Assembly: GCF_016793285.1 (NCBI RefSeq)
Contig: NZ_JAEUMO010000110.1
Coordinates: forward strand, 1 to 32,700
DNA length: 32,700 nt
DNA from: Phenylobacterium sp.
Lineage (GTDB): Bacteria > Pseudomonadota > Alphaproteobacteria > Caulobacterales > Caulobacteraceae
Reading direction: 5' to 3'
Part shown: piece after piece, positions 1-7,548 of the stretch
Layout of the letters: the number at the start of each line of letters is the position of its first letter
How positions within the stretch are numbered: position 1 is the first letter of the stretch
Notes under the pieces: generated by a model
What the model saw: the letters and a program-made list of their open reading frames with translations, nothing else
Told to the model about the DNA's origin: nothing
Databases searched by the model: none
Made by a program: the position numbers and the translations under genes

Positions 1-243
1 GCCCGACTTCAGGTCGACGGTCAGGTCGGAATTGTGCAGCACGTAGTTGGCGAAATACTCCTTCACCACATAGCCGCGGTAGCCCAGGCAGACGACGAAG
101 TCGTTGAAGCCGTAGGACGAATACAGCTTCATGATGTGCCACAGGATCGGGCGGCCGCCGATCTCGATCATCGGCTTCGGCTTGAACTGGCTCTCCTCGG
201 AGATGCGCGTGCCGAGACCGCCGGCCAGGATCACAGTCTTCAT
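1..243 (-). CDS. rfbF: Glucose-1-phosphate cytidylyltransferase, N-terminal 81 codons (gene runs off the left edge)
   Basis: The enzyme makes CDP-glucose from CTP and glucose 1-phosphate, the first step toward CDP-linked dideoxy sugars for O-antigen or similar surface glycans; it is cytosolic. The visible N-terminus begins [18 protein letters not shown], the nucleotide-binding signature G-G-x-G-T-R of sugar nucleotidyltransferases. It continues with [18 protein letters not shown], which is specific to the cytidylyltransferase branch (RmlA-type enzymes read differently here). The start is the ATG at 243-241. The coding frame is open to position 1, so only about a third of a usual ~257-residue protein is visible. 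It diverges from the sulfotransferase gene across a 74-nt gap. The family call is firm; the sugar finally made cannot be told from this fragment. Confidence 0.93.
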   Translation of the reverse strand, partial: MKTVILAGGLGTRISEESQFKPKPMIEIGGRPILWHIMKLYSSYGFNDFVVCLGYRGYVVKEYFANYVLHNSDLTVDLKSG

Positions 244-317
244 GCGGCCCTCTTAACGGACGCGGCGCGTCGGCCAAAGCCTCTTGCCGGAAAGGTCGCC
301 GCGCGGGATGGGAGGTG

Positions 318-1085
318 ATGGCCGCGCCGCGCCCCGCCCCGCTCGTGAACTTCCTGGTCGCCGGCGCGCAGAAGGCCGGCACGACGGCGCTCTTCGACTA
401 TCTCGGCGACTACGGCGACATCGCGTTGCCGGCCGAGAAGGAGCTGCATTTCTTCGACGACGAGGCGCAGGACTGGAACCATCCCGACTATGACGGCTAC
501 CACGCCCGCTTCCCCCAGGTCGCTCATGGGGTCCGCGGCCCGCCGGCGGGCGAGGCGACGCCGATCTACATCTACTGGCCGCGGAGCCTGGAGCGGATCG
601 CGGCCTACAACCCGGCCATGAAGCTGATCGTCGTCCTGCGCGACCCGGTCGAGCGGGCGTGGTCGGGCTGGCGGATGGAGACGAAGAACGGCGTGGAGAC
701 CCGGCCGTTCGCCTGGTGCGTGCGCGAGGGCCGCCAGCGGCTGTTCGAGGCCGCCGGCCCCGGGCGCCCGTGGGGGCATCATCGCGAGTTCTCCTACGTC
801 GAGCGTGGCTTCTACGGCGAGCAGATGGAGCGCCTGTTCGGACTGTTCCCGCGCGAGCAGGTGCTGGTCCTGACCTCGGAAGCGCTGCGCGGCGGTCACG
901 GCCCGGCGCTGGGCCGGGTGCGCGCGTTCCTGGGCCTGCCGCCGGCCCCAGCGCCGGCGCAGCGCGAGAGCCATGTCGGCCGCGACGCCGGGGACCTCGA
1001 CCCCGAGGACGTCGCGTTCCTGCGCCGGGTCTACGCCGCCGACGCCGAACGGCTCGCGGCGCTGACCGGGATCCGTTTCGGTTAG
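318..1085 (+). CDS. PAPS-dependent sulfotransferase (carbohydrate/heparan-type family)
   Basis: It is predicted to transfer sulfate from PAPS to an acceptor, probably a surface glycan given the neighbours. The 255-residue protein has the 5'-phosphosulfate loop near residues 15-24 (AGAQKAGTTAL) directly after the first strand. The 3'-phosphate site is near 105-117 (VVLRDPVERAWSGW, with the expected Arg and Ser). There is no signal peptide, so it should act in the cytosol. The start is uncertain: the ATG at 318 is preceded by GGAGG only 2 nt upstream, and an in-frame GTG sits at 315. The conserved core begins about residue 10, so neither choice alters function. Family membership is clear; the acceptor is unknown. 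A second, dissimilar sulfotransferase gene lies at 16255. Confidence 0.88.
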   Translation: MAAPRPAPLVNFLVAGAQKAGTTALFDYLGDYGDIALPAEKELHFFDDEAQDWNHPDYDGYHARFPQVAHGVRGPPAGEATPIYIYWPRSLERIAAYNPAMKLIVVLRDPVERAWSGWRMETKNGVETRPFAWCVREGRQRLFEAAGPGRPWGHHREFSYVERGFYGEQMERLFGLFPREQVLVLTSEALRGGHGPALGRVRAFLGLPPAPAPAQRESHVGRDAGDLDPEDVAFLRRVYAADAERLAALTGIRFG

Positions 1086-1136
1086 CTCGACGACGGCGGC
1101 CACAGTTTCGACCCGCCGCCGCAGGAGGTTCGGCCG

Positions 1137-2117
1137 ATGCGACGCCTCGCCCTCTCCGCCCTGGCGGCGGTCCCGGCCCTCGGCCTGACCGCCGCGGCGC
1201 CTGTCGGCGCGCCGAGGCTCGGCCTGCCGATCGCCTGCGAGCCCGGCCGGACCTGCGAGATCCAGCACTACGTCGATCGCGACGCGGGACCGGGAACACG
1301 CGACTACCGTTGCGGCCCCGAGACCTACGACAGGCACACGGGCGTCGACATCCGGCTGCCGGACATGGCCGCCCAGCGCCGCGGCGTGACGGTGCTGGCC
1401 GCCGCCGCGGGCAAGGTGCGCTACATCCGCGACGGGGTCCCCGACCAGCCGCCCGGCCACGCGACCGGCCCGGAGAACGGCTGCGGCAACGCCGTGTCGA
1501 TCGACCACGGCGGCGGCTGGCTGACCGCCTACTGCCACATGGCGAAGGGCAGCGTGACGGTGAGGCCGGGGCAGGACGTGGCGGCGGGCCAACCGCTCGG
1601 CCGGGTCGGGATCACCGGCATGAGCGACTTCCCGCATCTGCATTTCGACGTGCGCCAGGGCGAGCGCGTGGTCGATCCGTTCGCGCCGGACGCCGCCGCG
1701 GCCTGCGGCGCCCGCCAGACCCCGCTCTGGACCGCCACCGCCGCGGCGAAGCTCGCCTACCGGCAGGGCGTGGTGCTGAACGCCGGCTTCACCGCGGTCC
1801 AGCCCAGCAAGGACGACGTCGAGGATGCCGCGGTGCGACCGTTCGCGGGGGCCGCGTCGCCCTGGATGATCTTCTACGTCCGCGCGATCGGCCTGCTGCC
1901 CGGGGACGAGGCGGAGCTGACGCTCACGGCCCCGGACGGCGCGACTCTGGCCACGGTGCGCCGGCCGCCTCTGGCGCGCTGGCGGGCCGAGGACTTCAAT
2001 CTCATCGGCAAGCGGCGTCCGGCCGCAGGGTGGCCCAGGGGGCGCTACGTCGGCGACTACCGGGTCTGGCGGGGCGGCAAGGTGGCCGTCAGCCGGCGGA
2101 TCGAGGTTTCCCTCTGA
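1137..2117 (+). CDS. Exported M23 (LytM-type) metallopeptidase domain protein
   Basis: This 326-residue protein starts with a signal-like segment (MRRLALSALAAVPALGLTAAA) and is therefore probably periplasmic. The LytM/M23 zinc site is complete: H67-x3-D71 in HTGVD, H134 in the AYCHM strand, and H167/H169 in HLHF. Such enzymes cut peptidoglycan cross-bridges or stem peptides, or serve as activators of amidases; which one cannot be told here. Residues about 190-326 form a beta-rich C-terminal region that I do not recognise. The coiled coil common in EnvC/NlpD-like proteins is absent, as is an obvious LysM or SH3 domain. The ATG at 1137 has an AGGAGG 8 nt upstream. The gene stands 51 nt after the sulfotransferase, and a hairpin that could end transcription follows at 2229. 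Confidence 0.87.
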   Translation: MRRLALSALAAVPALGLTAAAPVGAPRLGLPIACEPGRTCEIQHYVDRDAGPGTRDYRCGPETYDRHTGVDIRLPDMAAQRRGVTVLAAAAGKVRYIRDGVPDQPPGHATGPENGCGNAVSIDHGGGWLTAYCHMAKGSVTVRPGQDVAAGQPLGRVGITGMSDFPHLHFDVRQGERVVDPFAPDAAAACGARQTPLWTATAAAKLAYRQGVVLNAGFTAVQPSKDDVEDAAVRPFAGAASPWMIFYVRAIGLLPGDEAELTLTAPDGATLATVRRPPLARWRAEDFNLIGKRRPAAGWPRGRYVGDYRVWRGGKVAVSRRIEVSL

Positions 2118-2228
2118 CGCGCGGCAGACCGCCGTTGAACGACTCGTGATCCGCGGCCGCCTTTGCCGTGGTCCAGCTTTCCGCTAGGGTCCGGCCGTCA
2201 GCCTAGCTCTCCATGGCTGTGTCGCTTT

Positions 2229-2264
2229 GGCCGGATGACGGATCGCGAGATCGGTCGTCCGGCC
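2229..2264. terminator. Hairpin between convergent genes, likely bidirectional terminator
   Basis: A 16-position stem (15 pairs including one G-U, one mismatch) closes on a GCGA tetraloop: GGCCGGATGACGGATC pairs with GATCGGTCGTCCGGCC. On the plus strand it is followed by TTCGCGTTTCT, a weak U-rich tail. It lies between the M23 peptidase gene and the convergent GT4 gene, where a terminator is expected. The rest of the 175-nt gap shows nothing else convincing. Confidence 0.55.
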
Positions 2265-2292
2265 TTCGCGTTTCTGGCTCCGCGCCATCGGC

Positions 2293-3942
2293 TCATGCGG
2301 CGGGGTGGATCGTCACCACATCGTGGCGGGCCAGCCAGAGCAGGCCCCGCTCCAGGAAGTTGCGCCGGCCCTCGGGGATCAGCTCGCGCAGGCGCGCCAC
2401 GGGCGCGGGTCCCTGCTCGGCGAGGAACACGATCACCTTCTCGCACTCGGCCGCCGTGGGGCGGTTGAAGCGGCTGTAGGCGGCCAGGGGACCGTCCAGC
2501 CGGGCCTTGGCCGCCGGCCAGGTCATTCCGGGGTTGAGGACCAGGACGTCGCTCGGCTGCAGGTGGCGCGTCGGATAGCCCGCGAACAGGACATAGGGGT
2601 CCGGGCGGTAGGGGTTGCTGCGCGGGGCGACGTGGGGGCGTGCGCGCCGCCGGGCGTCCTGTTCGGCCCACAGCGCCTGGTACTGGGGGATGATCGCGGC
2701 CCAGTCGAACACCTCGCGGGCCTGCCGCCTGGCCTGCGCGCCGAGGGTGCGGCGAAGGTCGGCGTCCTCGAACAGGCGCAGCAGCGCATCCTCGGCCTTC
2801 TGCAGGTCGAGCGCCACGTACTGGGCGGTCGCGCCGACGTAGTTGTCGTAGATGAGCCAGGCGTTGTCGAAGTAGTAGGCGAGGTCGCCGCCGAAGTTCG
2901 GGCGGGGCGCGGTCGTCGGGATGCGGAAGCCGTCCAAGCCGTCGCGCACCGTGTCCTTGTAGCCGTTCCAGTCGCTGACGACGCACGGGATGCCGGCGGC
3001 CATGGCCTCGACCGGCGTGAGGCCGAACGTCTCCTGGATGTTGTCGGAGAAGCTGATGAACAGGTCGGCGACCGACCAGATCGAGAAGCGGACGTCGGGC
3101 GGCCGGCCGTCGATGTGGACGTAGCGGACGGACGGACAGAGCTTGGCGGTCTCGCCGTGGAAGACGTCGCCGGTGCCGGCGGGTTCGATCCAGCCGGAAT
3201 TGACCCACCAGATCTCCTTGTCCGTGCGGCGGGCGGCGCGCTCGAGCGCCATGGCCATCAGGGCGGGGTTCATCTTGGCCTTGGCCTGGAACCGGCCGAC
3301 GTAGAGCACCACGATGGCGTCGTCGGGGATGCCGAGTTCGTCGCGCCAGCGCTTGCGGTCGGCCGGCGAGGTCTGGAAGTCGTCGCAGTTGACGCCGAGC
3401 GGGATGGTGACCCGCTGGAGTTCCGGTGTGCAGCGGGGGCCGTGCAGCTCGTCCAGGTACTCCCGCATCATCTGCATCTGGGTCTCGACGGCCGCGCGGA
3501 CGGCCGACGACGTGCAGATCAGGGCGTCGTAGTCGTGCAGCGGCGCCAGCAGCAGGTCGCCGACGATGCGCATGACCCGGCCGGTGGCCGTCGTATGGGT
3601 GATGCCGGTGAGGGCGTAGAGCTGCTCGCCCACCAGCCGGCGGCGCCAGGCCTCGGTGTCGATGCCGGGCGAGGGGAAGTTGAGGACGCCGGCCTCGGCG
3701 AGGCGGCGGCGGTCGGTCTGGGGGATCCAGGAGATCGGGCGCGTCGGCGCCTCGATCCGTTCGACGAGGGCGTCGAGTTCGGCCTGGGGCCGGCCGGCCA
3801 CGTTCCAGAAGTGAAAGCGCTCGACGTCGGCGTGACGCACGAAGCCGCGCAGGAAGCTCTCGCCGGCGGAATGGCGCCCGAGGAGCACCTGGCCCGACGT
3901 GTCGAAGCCGTTGGGGTGGAGGTAGATGGCCGCGTTGGACAT
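2293..3942 (-). CDS. GT4-family glycosyltransferase with C-terminal extension module
   Basis: This 549-residue protein is a retaining GT-B glycosyltransferase using a nucleotide sugar. The C-terminal Rossmann half starts near residue 209 (IVVLYVGRFQAKAK). The GT4 donor-site signature is at about 301-317 (NIQETFGLTPVEAMAAG) and is followed by VVSDWNGYKDTV. The N-terminal half carries the acceptor domain. Residues about 446-549 lie beyond a normal GT4 fold and resemble the tail of the protein encoded at 23147-24832, so the two genes look like paralogues. The start at 3942 has no good Shine-Dalgarno sequence (CGCTCACCC precedes it), so initiation may be weak or leaderless. It converges on the M23 gene. 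The sugar and acceptor are unknown; the surface-glycan context suggests O-polysaccharide or S-layer-anchoring glycan synthesis. Confidence 0.88.
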   Translation of the reverse strand: MSNAAIYLHPNGFDTSGQVLLGRHSAGESFLRGFVRHADVERFHFWNVAGRPQAELDALVERIEAPTRPISWIPQTDRRRLAEAGVLNFPSPGIDTEAWRRRLVGEQLYALTGITHTTATGRVMRIVGDLLLAPLHDYDALICTSSAVRAAVETQMQMMREYLDELHGPRCTPELQRVTIPLGVNCDDFQTSPADRKRWRDELGIPDDAIVVLYVGRFQAKAKMNPALMAMALERAARRTDKEIWWVNSGWIEPAGTGDVFHGETAKLCPSVRYVHIDGRPPDVRFSIWSVADLFISFSDNIQETFGLTPVEAMAAGIPCVVSDWNGYKDTVRDGLDGFRIPTTAPRPNFGGDLAYYFDNAWLIYDNYVGATAQYVALDLQKAEDALLRLFEDADLRRTLGAQARRQAREVFDWAAIIPQYQALWAEQDARRRARPHVAPRSNPYRPDPYVLFAGYPTRHLQPSDVLVLNPGMTWPAAKARLDGPLAAYSRFNRPTAAECEKVIVFLAEQGPAPVARLRELIPEGRRNFLERGLLWLARHDVVTIHPAA

Positions 3943-4020
3943 GGGTGAGCGCTCATAGCCCGGGCGTCGGCGCGCGCAAAGGGCGGCCGCGCGGATCGGC
4001 CGGCGCGGGCGCGGCGGGGC

Positions 4021-4051
4021 AAAAGAAAAGGGCCGCCCCGAGGGGCGGCCC
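4021..4051 (-). terminator. Rho-independent terminator of the RTX gene
   Basis: Read on the minus strand, a perfect GC-rich stem (GGGCCGCCCC / GGGGCGGCCC, positions 4051-4030) with a tiny loop is followed directly by TTTTCTTTT (4029-4021). It begins 30 nt after the RTX stop codon. This is a textbook intrinsic terminator and the strongest in the window, which fits a highly transcribed gene. Confidence 0.93.
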
Positions 4052-4080
4052 GATCCTTGTTTCGTCGTTCGTAGGTCGAC

Positions 4081-5949
4081 TTAGACCCCGAGGATGTTCG
4101 CCGCCTGGATGTCGGCCAGCGAACGGCCCACCAGGGTGACCGCGTCATCGACGTCGCCGTCGTTGTCGCTGTCGGCGAAGACCACCACGTCCGAACCGAC
4201 CTGGACGACCACGTAGATGGCCGGACCACCCACCTGGCTCACGGCCAGGCTGTAGGCGGCGTCGTAGGTCGAAGCGGTCAGCTCGATGTAGTTCGTGCCG
4301 TCCGCACCGGCCGGCAGAGCGCCGAGGCCGAACGCCAGACCGTCGGTGGCCTGCCAGTCGAGGATCTGGTCGGGCGGCGAGACGGTGCCCGCATCGCCGC
4401 TGGCGAAGAGGAACACGTCGTTGCCGTTGCCGCCACGGAGGGCGTCGTTGCCGGCGCCGCCCATGATGGTGTCGTTGCCGTCGCCACCTTGCAGGGTGTC
4501 GTTGCCGGCGCCGCCGACGAGGCTGTCGTTGCCGCCGCCCGCGTCGAGGTTGTCGGCTTCCGAGCCACCGTCGAGGGTGTCGTTGCCTTCACCGCCGGTG
4601 ATGACGTCGTCGTTGGCGTCACCCGTGATGGAGTCGTTGCCGACGCCGCCCGAGATCACGTCGTTCAGAGCGCCACCGGTCGCGCTGTCGTCGCCATCGC
4701 CCAGCGTGATGCTGTCGTTGTTGGCGCCGCCGACCACCTGGTCGTTGCCCGTGCCGGCGTCGATGACGTCGTTGCCGCCAGCCGCGTTGCTGATGGTGTC
4801 CGACCCGTCGCCGCCCTGGACGTTGTCGTTGCCAGCGCCCGAGATGATCGAGTCGTTGCCCACGCCGCCGTTCACGGTGTCGTTGCCGGCGCCGGCGTCG
4901 ATGACGTCGTTGCCGTCTTCACCGAACACGGTGTCGTTGCCCGTGCCGGCCGAGATCGTGTCGTTGCCGAGGTTGCCGTTGATCAGGTCGACGCCACCCG
5001 CGGCCGCGGTGTTCACGATCGAGTCGTTGCCTTGACCGCCGAGCAGCGTGTTGGCGCCGCCGTTGTTGGTCGAGATCGAGTCGTTGCCGGCGTTGCCCGC
5101 GATGTTCGCCACGGTCGAGCCGGTGTTGCCGCCGGTCACGGTCTGGACGATCGAGTCGTTGCCGTCGCCGAGCACGACCACCAGGTTGGCGTCGCCCGCC
5201 GTCACGGTGTCGTTTTCCGAACCCGCGTCGATGCTGACGTTCGAACCTTCGGTCGAGGCGTTGGTGATCTGGTCGTCACCGCCTTCACCGAGGATCACGT
5301 CGTTGCCGGTGCCGGACACGATCGAGTCGTTGCCCAGGTTGCCGTTCAGCAGGTCGGGGCCGGCGCCGCCCTGGATCGTGTCGGTGCCTTGACCGCCGAG
5401 CAGGGTGCCGCTCGTGCCGGTGGAGCCTTCGATCGAGTCGTTGCCGAGGTTGCCCTGAGCGAAGTTGCTGCCCGTGCCGACGTCGATGGTGTCGCCATCA
5501 GCGCCGCCGTAGACGGTGTCGTTGCCCGCGCCGGCCGAGATCGTGTCGGTGCCCGCGTTGCCCTGGACCAGGTCGTTGCCGCCGGCCGCCGAGATGCTGT
5601 CGTTGCCGGCGCCGCCATAGAGGCCGTCGCCGCCGGCGCCGCCCGCGATCGCGGCTTCGTTGCTCGTGTCGCCGATGCGGAGGATCGAGCTGTCCGGGAA
5701 GATCACGTTCTCGTAGCCCGTCACCGTGTCCGCAGTCGGACCCGCGATCGAGGTCGGGAACGTCACCGTCTTGCCGGTCAGGCCCGAGATGATCGTCACC
5801 GTCGCAGCCTGCGTCGGCGTCGAGGGGTTGTAGCGAACCGTCGTCAGGTTCGCGCGCTCGCCCGTCTGGCCGAACACCAGGTTGTCAGACACCGCGTTGT
5901 ACGACGAGGCCTGAGCGTCGGTGATCGTCTCAAAGAAATAAGTCGCCAT
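4081..5949 (-). CDS. RTX-repeat calcium-binding surface protein, candidate S-layer/type I secretion substrate
   Basis: This acidic 622-residue protein is made of three parts. Residues 1-100 are a non-repetitive N-terminus with no Sec signal (MATYFFETITDAQASSYNAV). Residues about 102-512 hold a long tract of nonapeptide RTX repeats (GGxGNDxI/L), which bind Ca2+ as a parallel beta roll after export. Residues 513-622 form a C-terminal region of the kind that carries the type I secretion signal, ending in aliphatic residues (ILGV). I see no protease, lipase or adhesin domain and no cysteine. The neighbouring upstream genes encode a type I ABC transporter and membrane fusion protein, so it is probably their substrate. 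The Caulobacter S-layer protein RsaA (about 1026 residues) is the nearest functional model, but this one is much shorter, so S-layer function is inference. GGAGAG precedes the ATG by 4 nt. Confidence 0.88.
   Translation of the reverse strand: MATYFFETITDAQASSYNAVSDNLVFGQTGERANLTTVRYNPSTPTQAATVTIISGLTGKTVTFPTSIAGPTADTVTGYENVIFPDSSILRIGDTSNEAAIAGGAGGDGLYGGAGNDSISAAGGNDLVQGNAGTDTISAGAGNDTVYGGADGDTIDVGTGSNFAQGNLGNDSIEGSTGTSGTLLGGQGTDTIQGGAGPDLLNGNLGNDSIVSGTGNDVILGEGGDDQITNASTEGSNVSIDAGSENDTVTAGDANLVVVLGDGNDSIVQTVTGGNTGSTVANIAGNAGNDSISTNNGGANTLLGGQGNDSIVNTAAAGGVDLINGNLGNDTISAGTGNDTVFGEDGNDVIDAGAGNDTVNGGVGNDSIISGAGNDNVQGGDGSDTISNAAGGNDVIDAGTGNDQVVGGANNDSITLGDGDDSATGGALNDVISGGVGNDSITGDANDDVITGGEGNDTLDGGSEADNLDAGGGNDSLVGGAGNDTLQGGDGNDTIMGGAGNDALRGGNGNDVFLFASGDAGTVSPPDQILDWQATDGLAFGLGALPAGADGTNYIELTASTYDAAYSLAVSQVGGPAIYVVVQVGSDVVVFADSDNDGDVDDAVTLVGRSLADIQAANILGV
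4414..5646 (-). repeat. Tandem RTX repeat tract (coding)
   Basis: About 1.2 kb of imperfect 27-nt units encode the nonapeptide GGxGNDxI/L. The plus strand shows the recurrent unit as GTCGTTGCCGGCGCCG-like blocks. The units are diverged rather than identical, which argues against very recent expansion. The repeat bias also creates a 487-codon antisense frame across 4489-5952 that is very rich in Val, Ala and Asp and is not a gene. Confidence 0.9.
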
Positions 5950-6036
5950 TAGTCTCTCCAGTCTGTGTCACACGGGACCCCTGGCACGCTTGACCCCCAT
6001 CCCCGATGGAGCGTCCCAGCGGTCCATTACCCCAAC

Positions 6037-6062
6037 GCCATAGCACACGGCTGCGGCGTCAG
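6037..6062 (-). promoter_or_regulatory. Candidate housekeeping-sigma promoter for the RTX gene
   Basis: On the minus strand CTGACGC (6062-6056) and GCTATGGC (6044-6037) are separated by 11 nt. The known Caulobacter sigma-73 consensus is TTGACGS, 10-14 nt, GCTANAWC. The match is 6 of 7 and 6 of 8. Transcription would start near 6030, giving a leader of about 80 nt. It sits between the fusion-protein terminator and the RTX start, which suggests that the RTX gene is transcribed on its own. Confidence 0.5.
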
Positions 6063-6115
6063 GTTAGACGAGCCCGAGGGGAGACGTATCGGAAGCCTGC
6101 CAAATACGCAACCTG

Positions 6116-6150
6116 AAAAAGCCTCGGGAATCCCCCAGGAAATCCCGAGG
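6116..6150 (-). terminator. Rho-independent terminator after the secretion operon
   Basis: On the minus strand the stem CCTCGGGA / TCCCGAGG (6150-6143 with 6129-6122) is followed by C and five T residues (6120-6116). It lies 25 nt downstream of the membrane fusion protein stop. It separates the two-gene secretion operon from the RTX gene. Confidence 0.85.
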
Positions 6151-6174
6151 TGTTCGAGTGTGGCGCCGGCGCCG

Positions 6175-7548
6175 CTACTCCTCGCGGAACGCGTCTTCCA
6201 GCGTGTCGGTAATGGGCGAAATGATGAAGCCCATGACCGAGCGTTTCCCGGTCACGATCAGCGCCATGGCCGGCATGCCGGGGGTCATCTGGACGCCCTT
6301 CTTGAGCTTCTTCAGCTCGCTCTGCGGGATCCGCAGGTCGACCCGGTAGAAGGCCAGCCCGCTCTTCTCGTTGGTGATCCGGTCGGCCGAAACCACCGAG
6401 ACCTTGGCGTCCAGCGAATCGTTGAACCGCTGGTTCAGGCCGGTGAGCTTGACCTTGGCGTCCATGCCCACGTGGACCTCGTCCACGTCCTCGGGCTTGA
6501 TCATCGCGGTGACCGTGAGCGGCACGCCCGAGGGCACCACGTCCATCATCACCTCGCCCCCGCCGACGACGCCGCCGACGGTGAACTGGGTCAGGTTGAA
6601 GATGTAGCCGTCGACCGGCGCGCGCACGACGGTGTTGGCCAGGGTCTGGCGCGCCGTGGTCAGCCGCGGAATCACGTCGGCGAGCTTGGCCTGGCTGTCG
6701 CGCAGCCCTTCGGCCGACTGGCTTTCGCGCTCGTCGCGCAGCGAGGCGAGCTGCATGCGCGTCTCGCCCATCTGCTGCCTGATGCGGGCGATCTCGGAGC
6801 CGAGCTGGCCCTTGCGGCCCGCCAGCTCGGCCAGGCTGCGCTCGTAGCGCAGGATCAGCGTCTTCGGCGCGAAGCCCTGCTCGTTCAGCTTGCGGTAGCC
6901 GGCGAGCTCCTCCTCGGTCAGCCGCTGCTGCTCGTTGTTCGAGTCGAGCTGCGCCTGCATCCCCTCGATCTGGCTCTGCTGCTGGTCGATTCGCTGGGCC
7001 AGCACGGACGACTGGCTCTGGAAGAGCTGCTGGCGGCTGGTGAACAGGAACTGCTGGTCGCGGATCAGGGTGGCGACCCGCGGGTCGGTCATCCGCGACA
7101 TCAGCTCGGCGGGCAGCTCAAGCTGGGTCTTGCCCAGGGCCTCGGCGGAGAACCGCGCGCTCTGGGCGATCAGGGTGTCGTACTGGTTCTGCATCACGTC
7201 GACGCCCGCCCGGGCCTCGACGTCGTTGAACAGCAGCAAGGGCTGGCCGGCGCGGACGAACTGGCCCTCCTGGACCATGATCTGCTTGACGATCCCCGCC
7301 TCGCGCGGGCGCAGGGTCTTGCGCTGGGCGTCGGCGCGCACCTCGGCCTGCGCGGTGATGCCGGTCGCGAGGCTGGCGACCGAGGCCCACAGGCCCAGGC
7401 CGATGACGAACGCGCCGATGACGCCCGCGCCGACCATCATCGGCCGCTTCAGGCGGTGCTCGAGCTCGGGCGGGAGCGGGCCCTTGTCGTCGCCGCCGAA
7501 CGTGGGGGCGACGTAGTTGGCCCGGGTGGGCGTCAGGTCGAGCTTCAT
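6175..7548 (-). CDS. Type I secretion membrane fusion protein (HlyD/PrtE/RsaE family)
   Basis: This 457-residue periplasmic adaptor links the inner-membrane ABC transporter to an outer-membrane TolC-like channel. It has a short cytoplasmic N-terminus and one membrane anchor at about 37-60. A barrel-sandwich/lipoyl half-motif follows near 75-105 (LRPREAGIVKQIMVQEGQFVRAGQPLL in the first half). Then come a long helical hairpin (about 115-300, rich in Q, E, L and A), the second lipoyl half (VVRAPVDGYIFNLTQFTVGG) and the beta-barrel domain. The length and order match PrtE/RsaE-type proteins. Its ATG overlaps the stop of the ABC gene by 4 nt (7545-7548), so the two are translationally coupled. No TolC/RsaF-like channel gene is present in this window, so the outer component must be elsewhere. 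Confidence 0.93.
   Translation of the reverse strand: MKLDLTPTRANYVAPTFGGDDKGPLPPELEHRLKRPMMVGAGVIGAFVIGLGLWASVASLATGITAQAEVRADAQRKTLRPREAGIVKQIMVQEGQFVRAGQPLLLFNDVEARAGVDVMQNQYDTLIAQSARFSAEALGKTQLELPAELMSRMTDPRVATLIRDQQFLFTSRQQLFQSQSSVLAQRIDQQQSQIEGMQAQLDSNNEQQRLTEEELAGYRKLNEQGFAPKTLILRYERSLAELAGRKGQLGSEIARIRQQMGETRMQLASLRDERESQSAEGLRDSQAKLADVIPRLTTARQTLANTVVRAPVDGYIFNLTQFTVGGVVGGGEVMMDVVPSGVPLTVTAMIKPEDVDEVHVGMDAKVKLTGLNQRFNDSLDAKVSVVSADRITNEKSGLAFYRVDLRIPQSELKKLKKGVQMTPGMPAMALIVTGKRSVMGFIISPITDTLEDAFREE

Noticed and set aside
2305-3948. 547-codon plus-strand open frame opposite the first GT4 gene
   Set aside because: Antisense shadow of a gene with an intact GT4 signature; the composition is Val/Asp/Gly/Ala-rich and no start signal is seen.
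4414-5646. Repeat tract considered as a CRISPR array or DNA satellite
   Set aside because: The periodicity is 27 nt in one open frame encoding GGxGNDxI units, with no spacer structure and no cas gene nearby.
4489-5952. 487-codon plus-strand open frame opposite the RTX gene
   Set aside because: It mirrors the RTX repeats, consists mostly of Val, Ala, Asp and Arg, and lacks any family signature. The minus-strand frame has a ribosome-binding site, terminator and clear RTX motifs.
5988-6002. TTGACCCCCAT sequence upstream of the RTX gene as a FixK box
   Set aside because: The second half-site TCAA is absent at the required 6-nt spacing.
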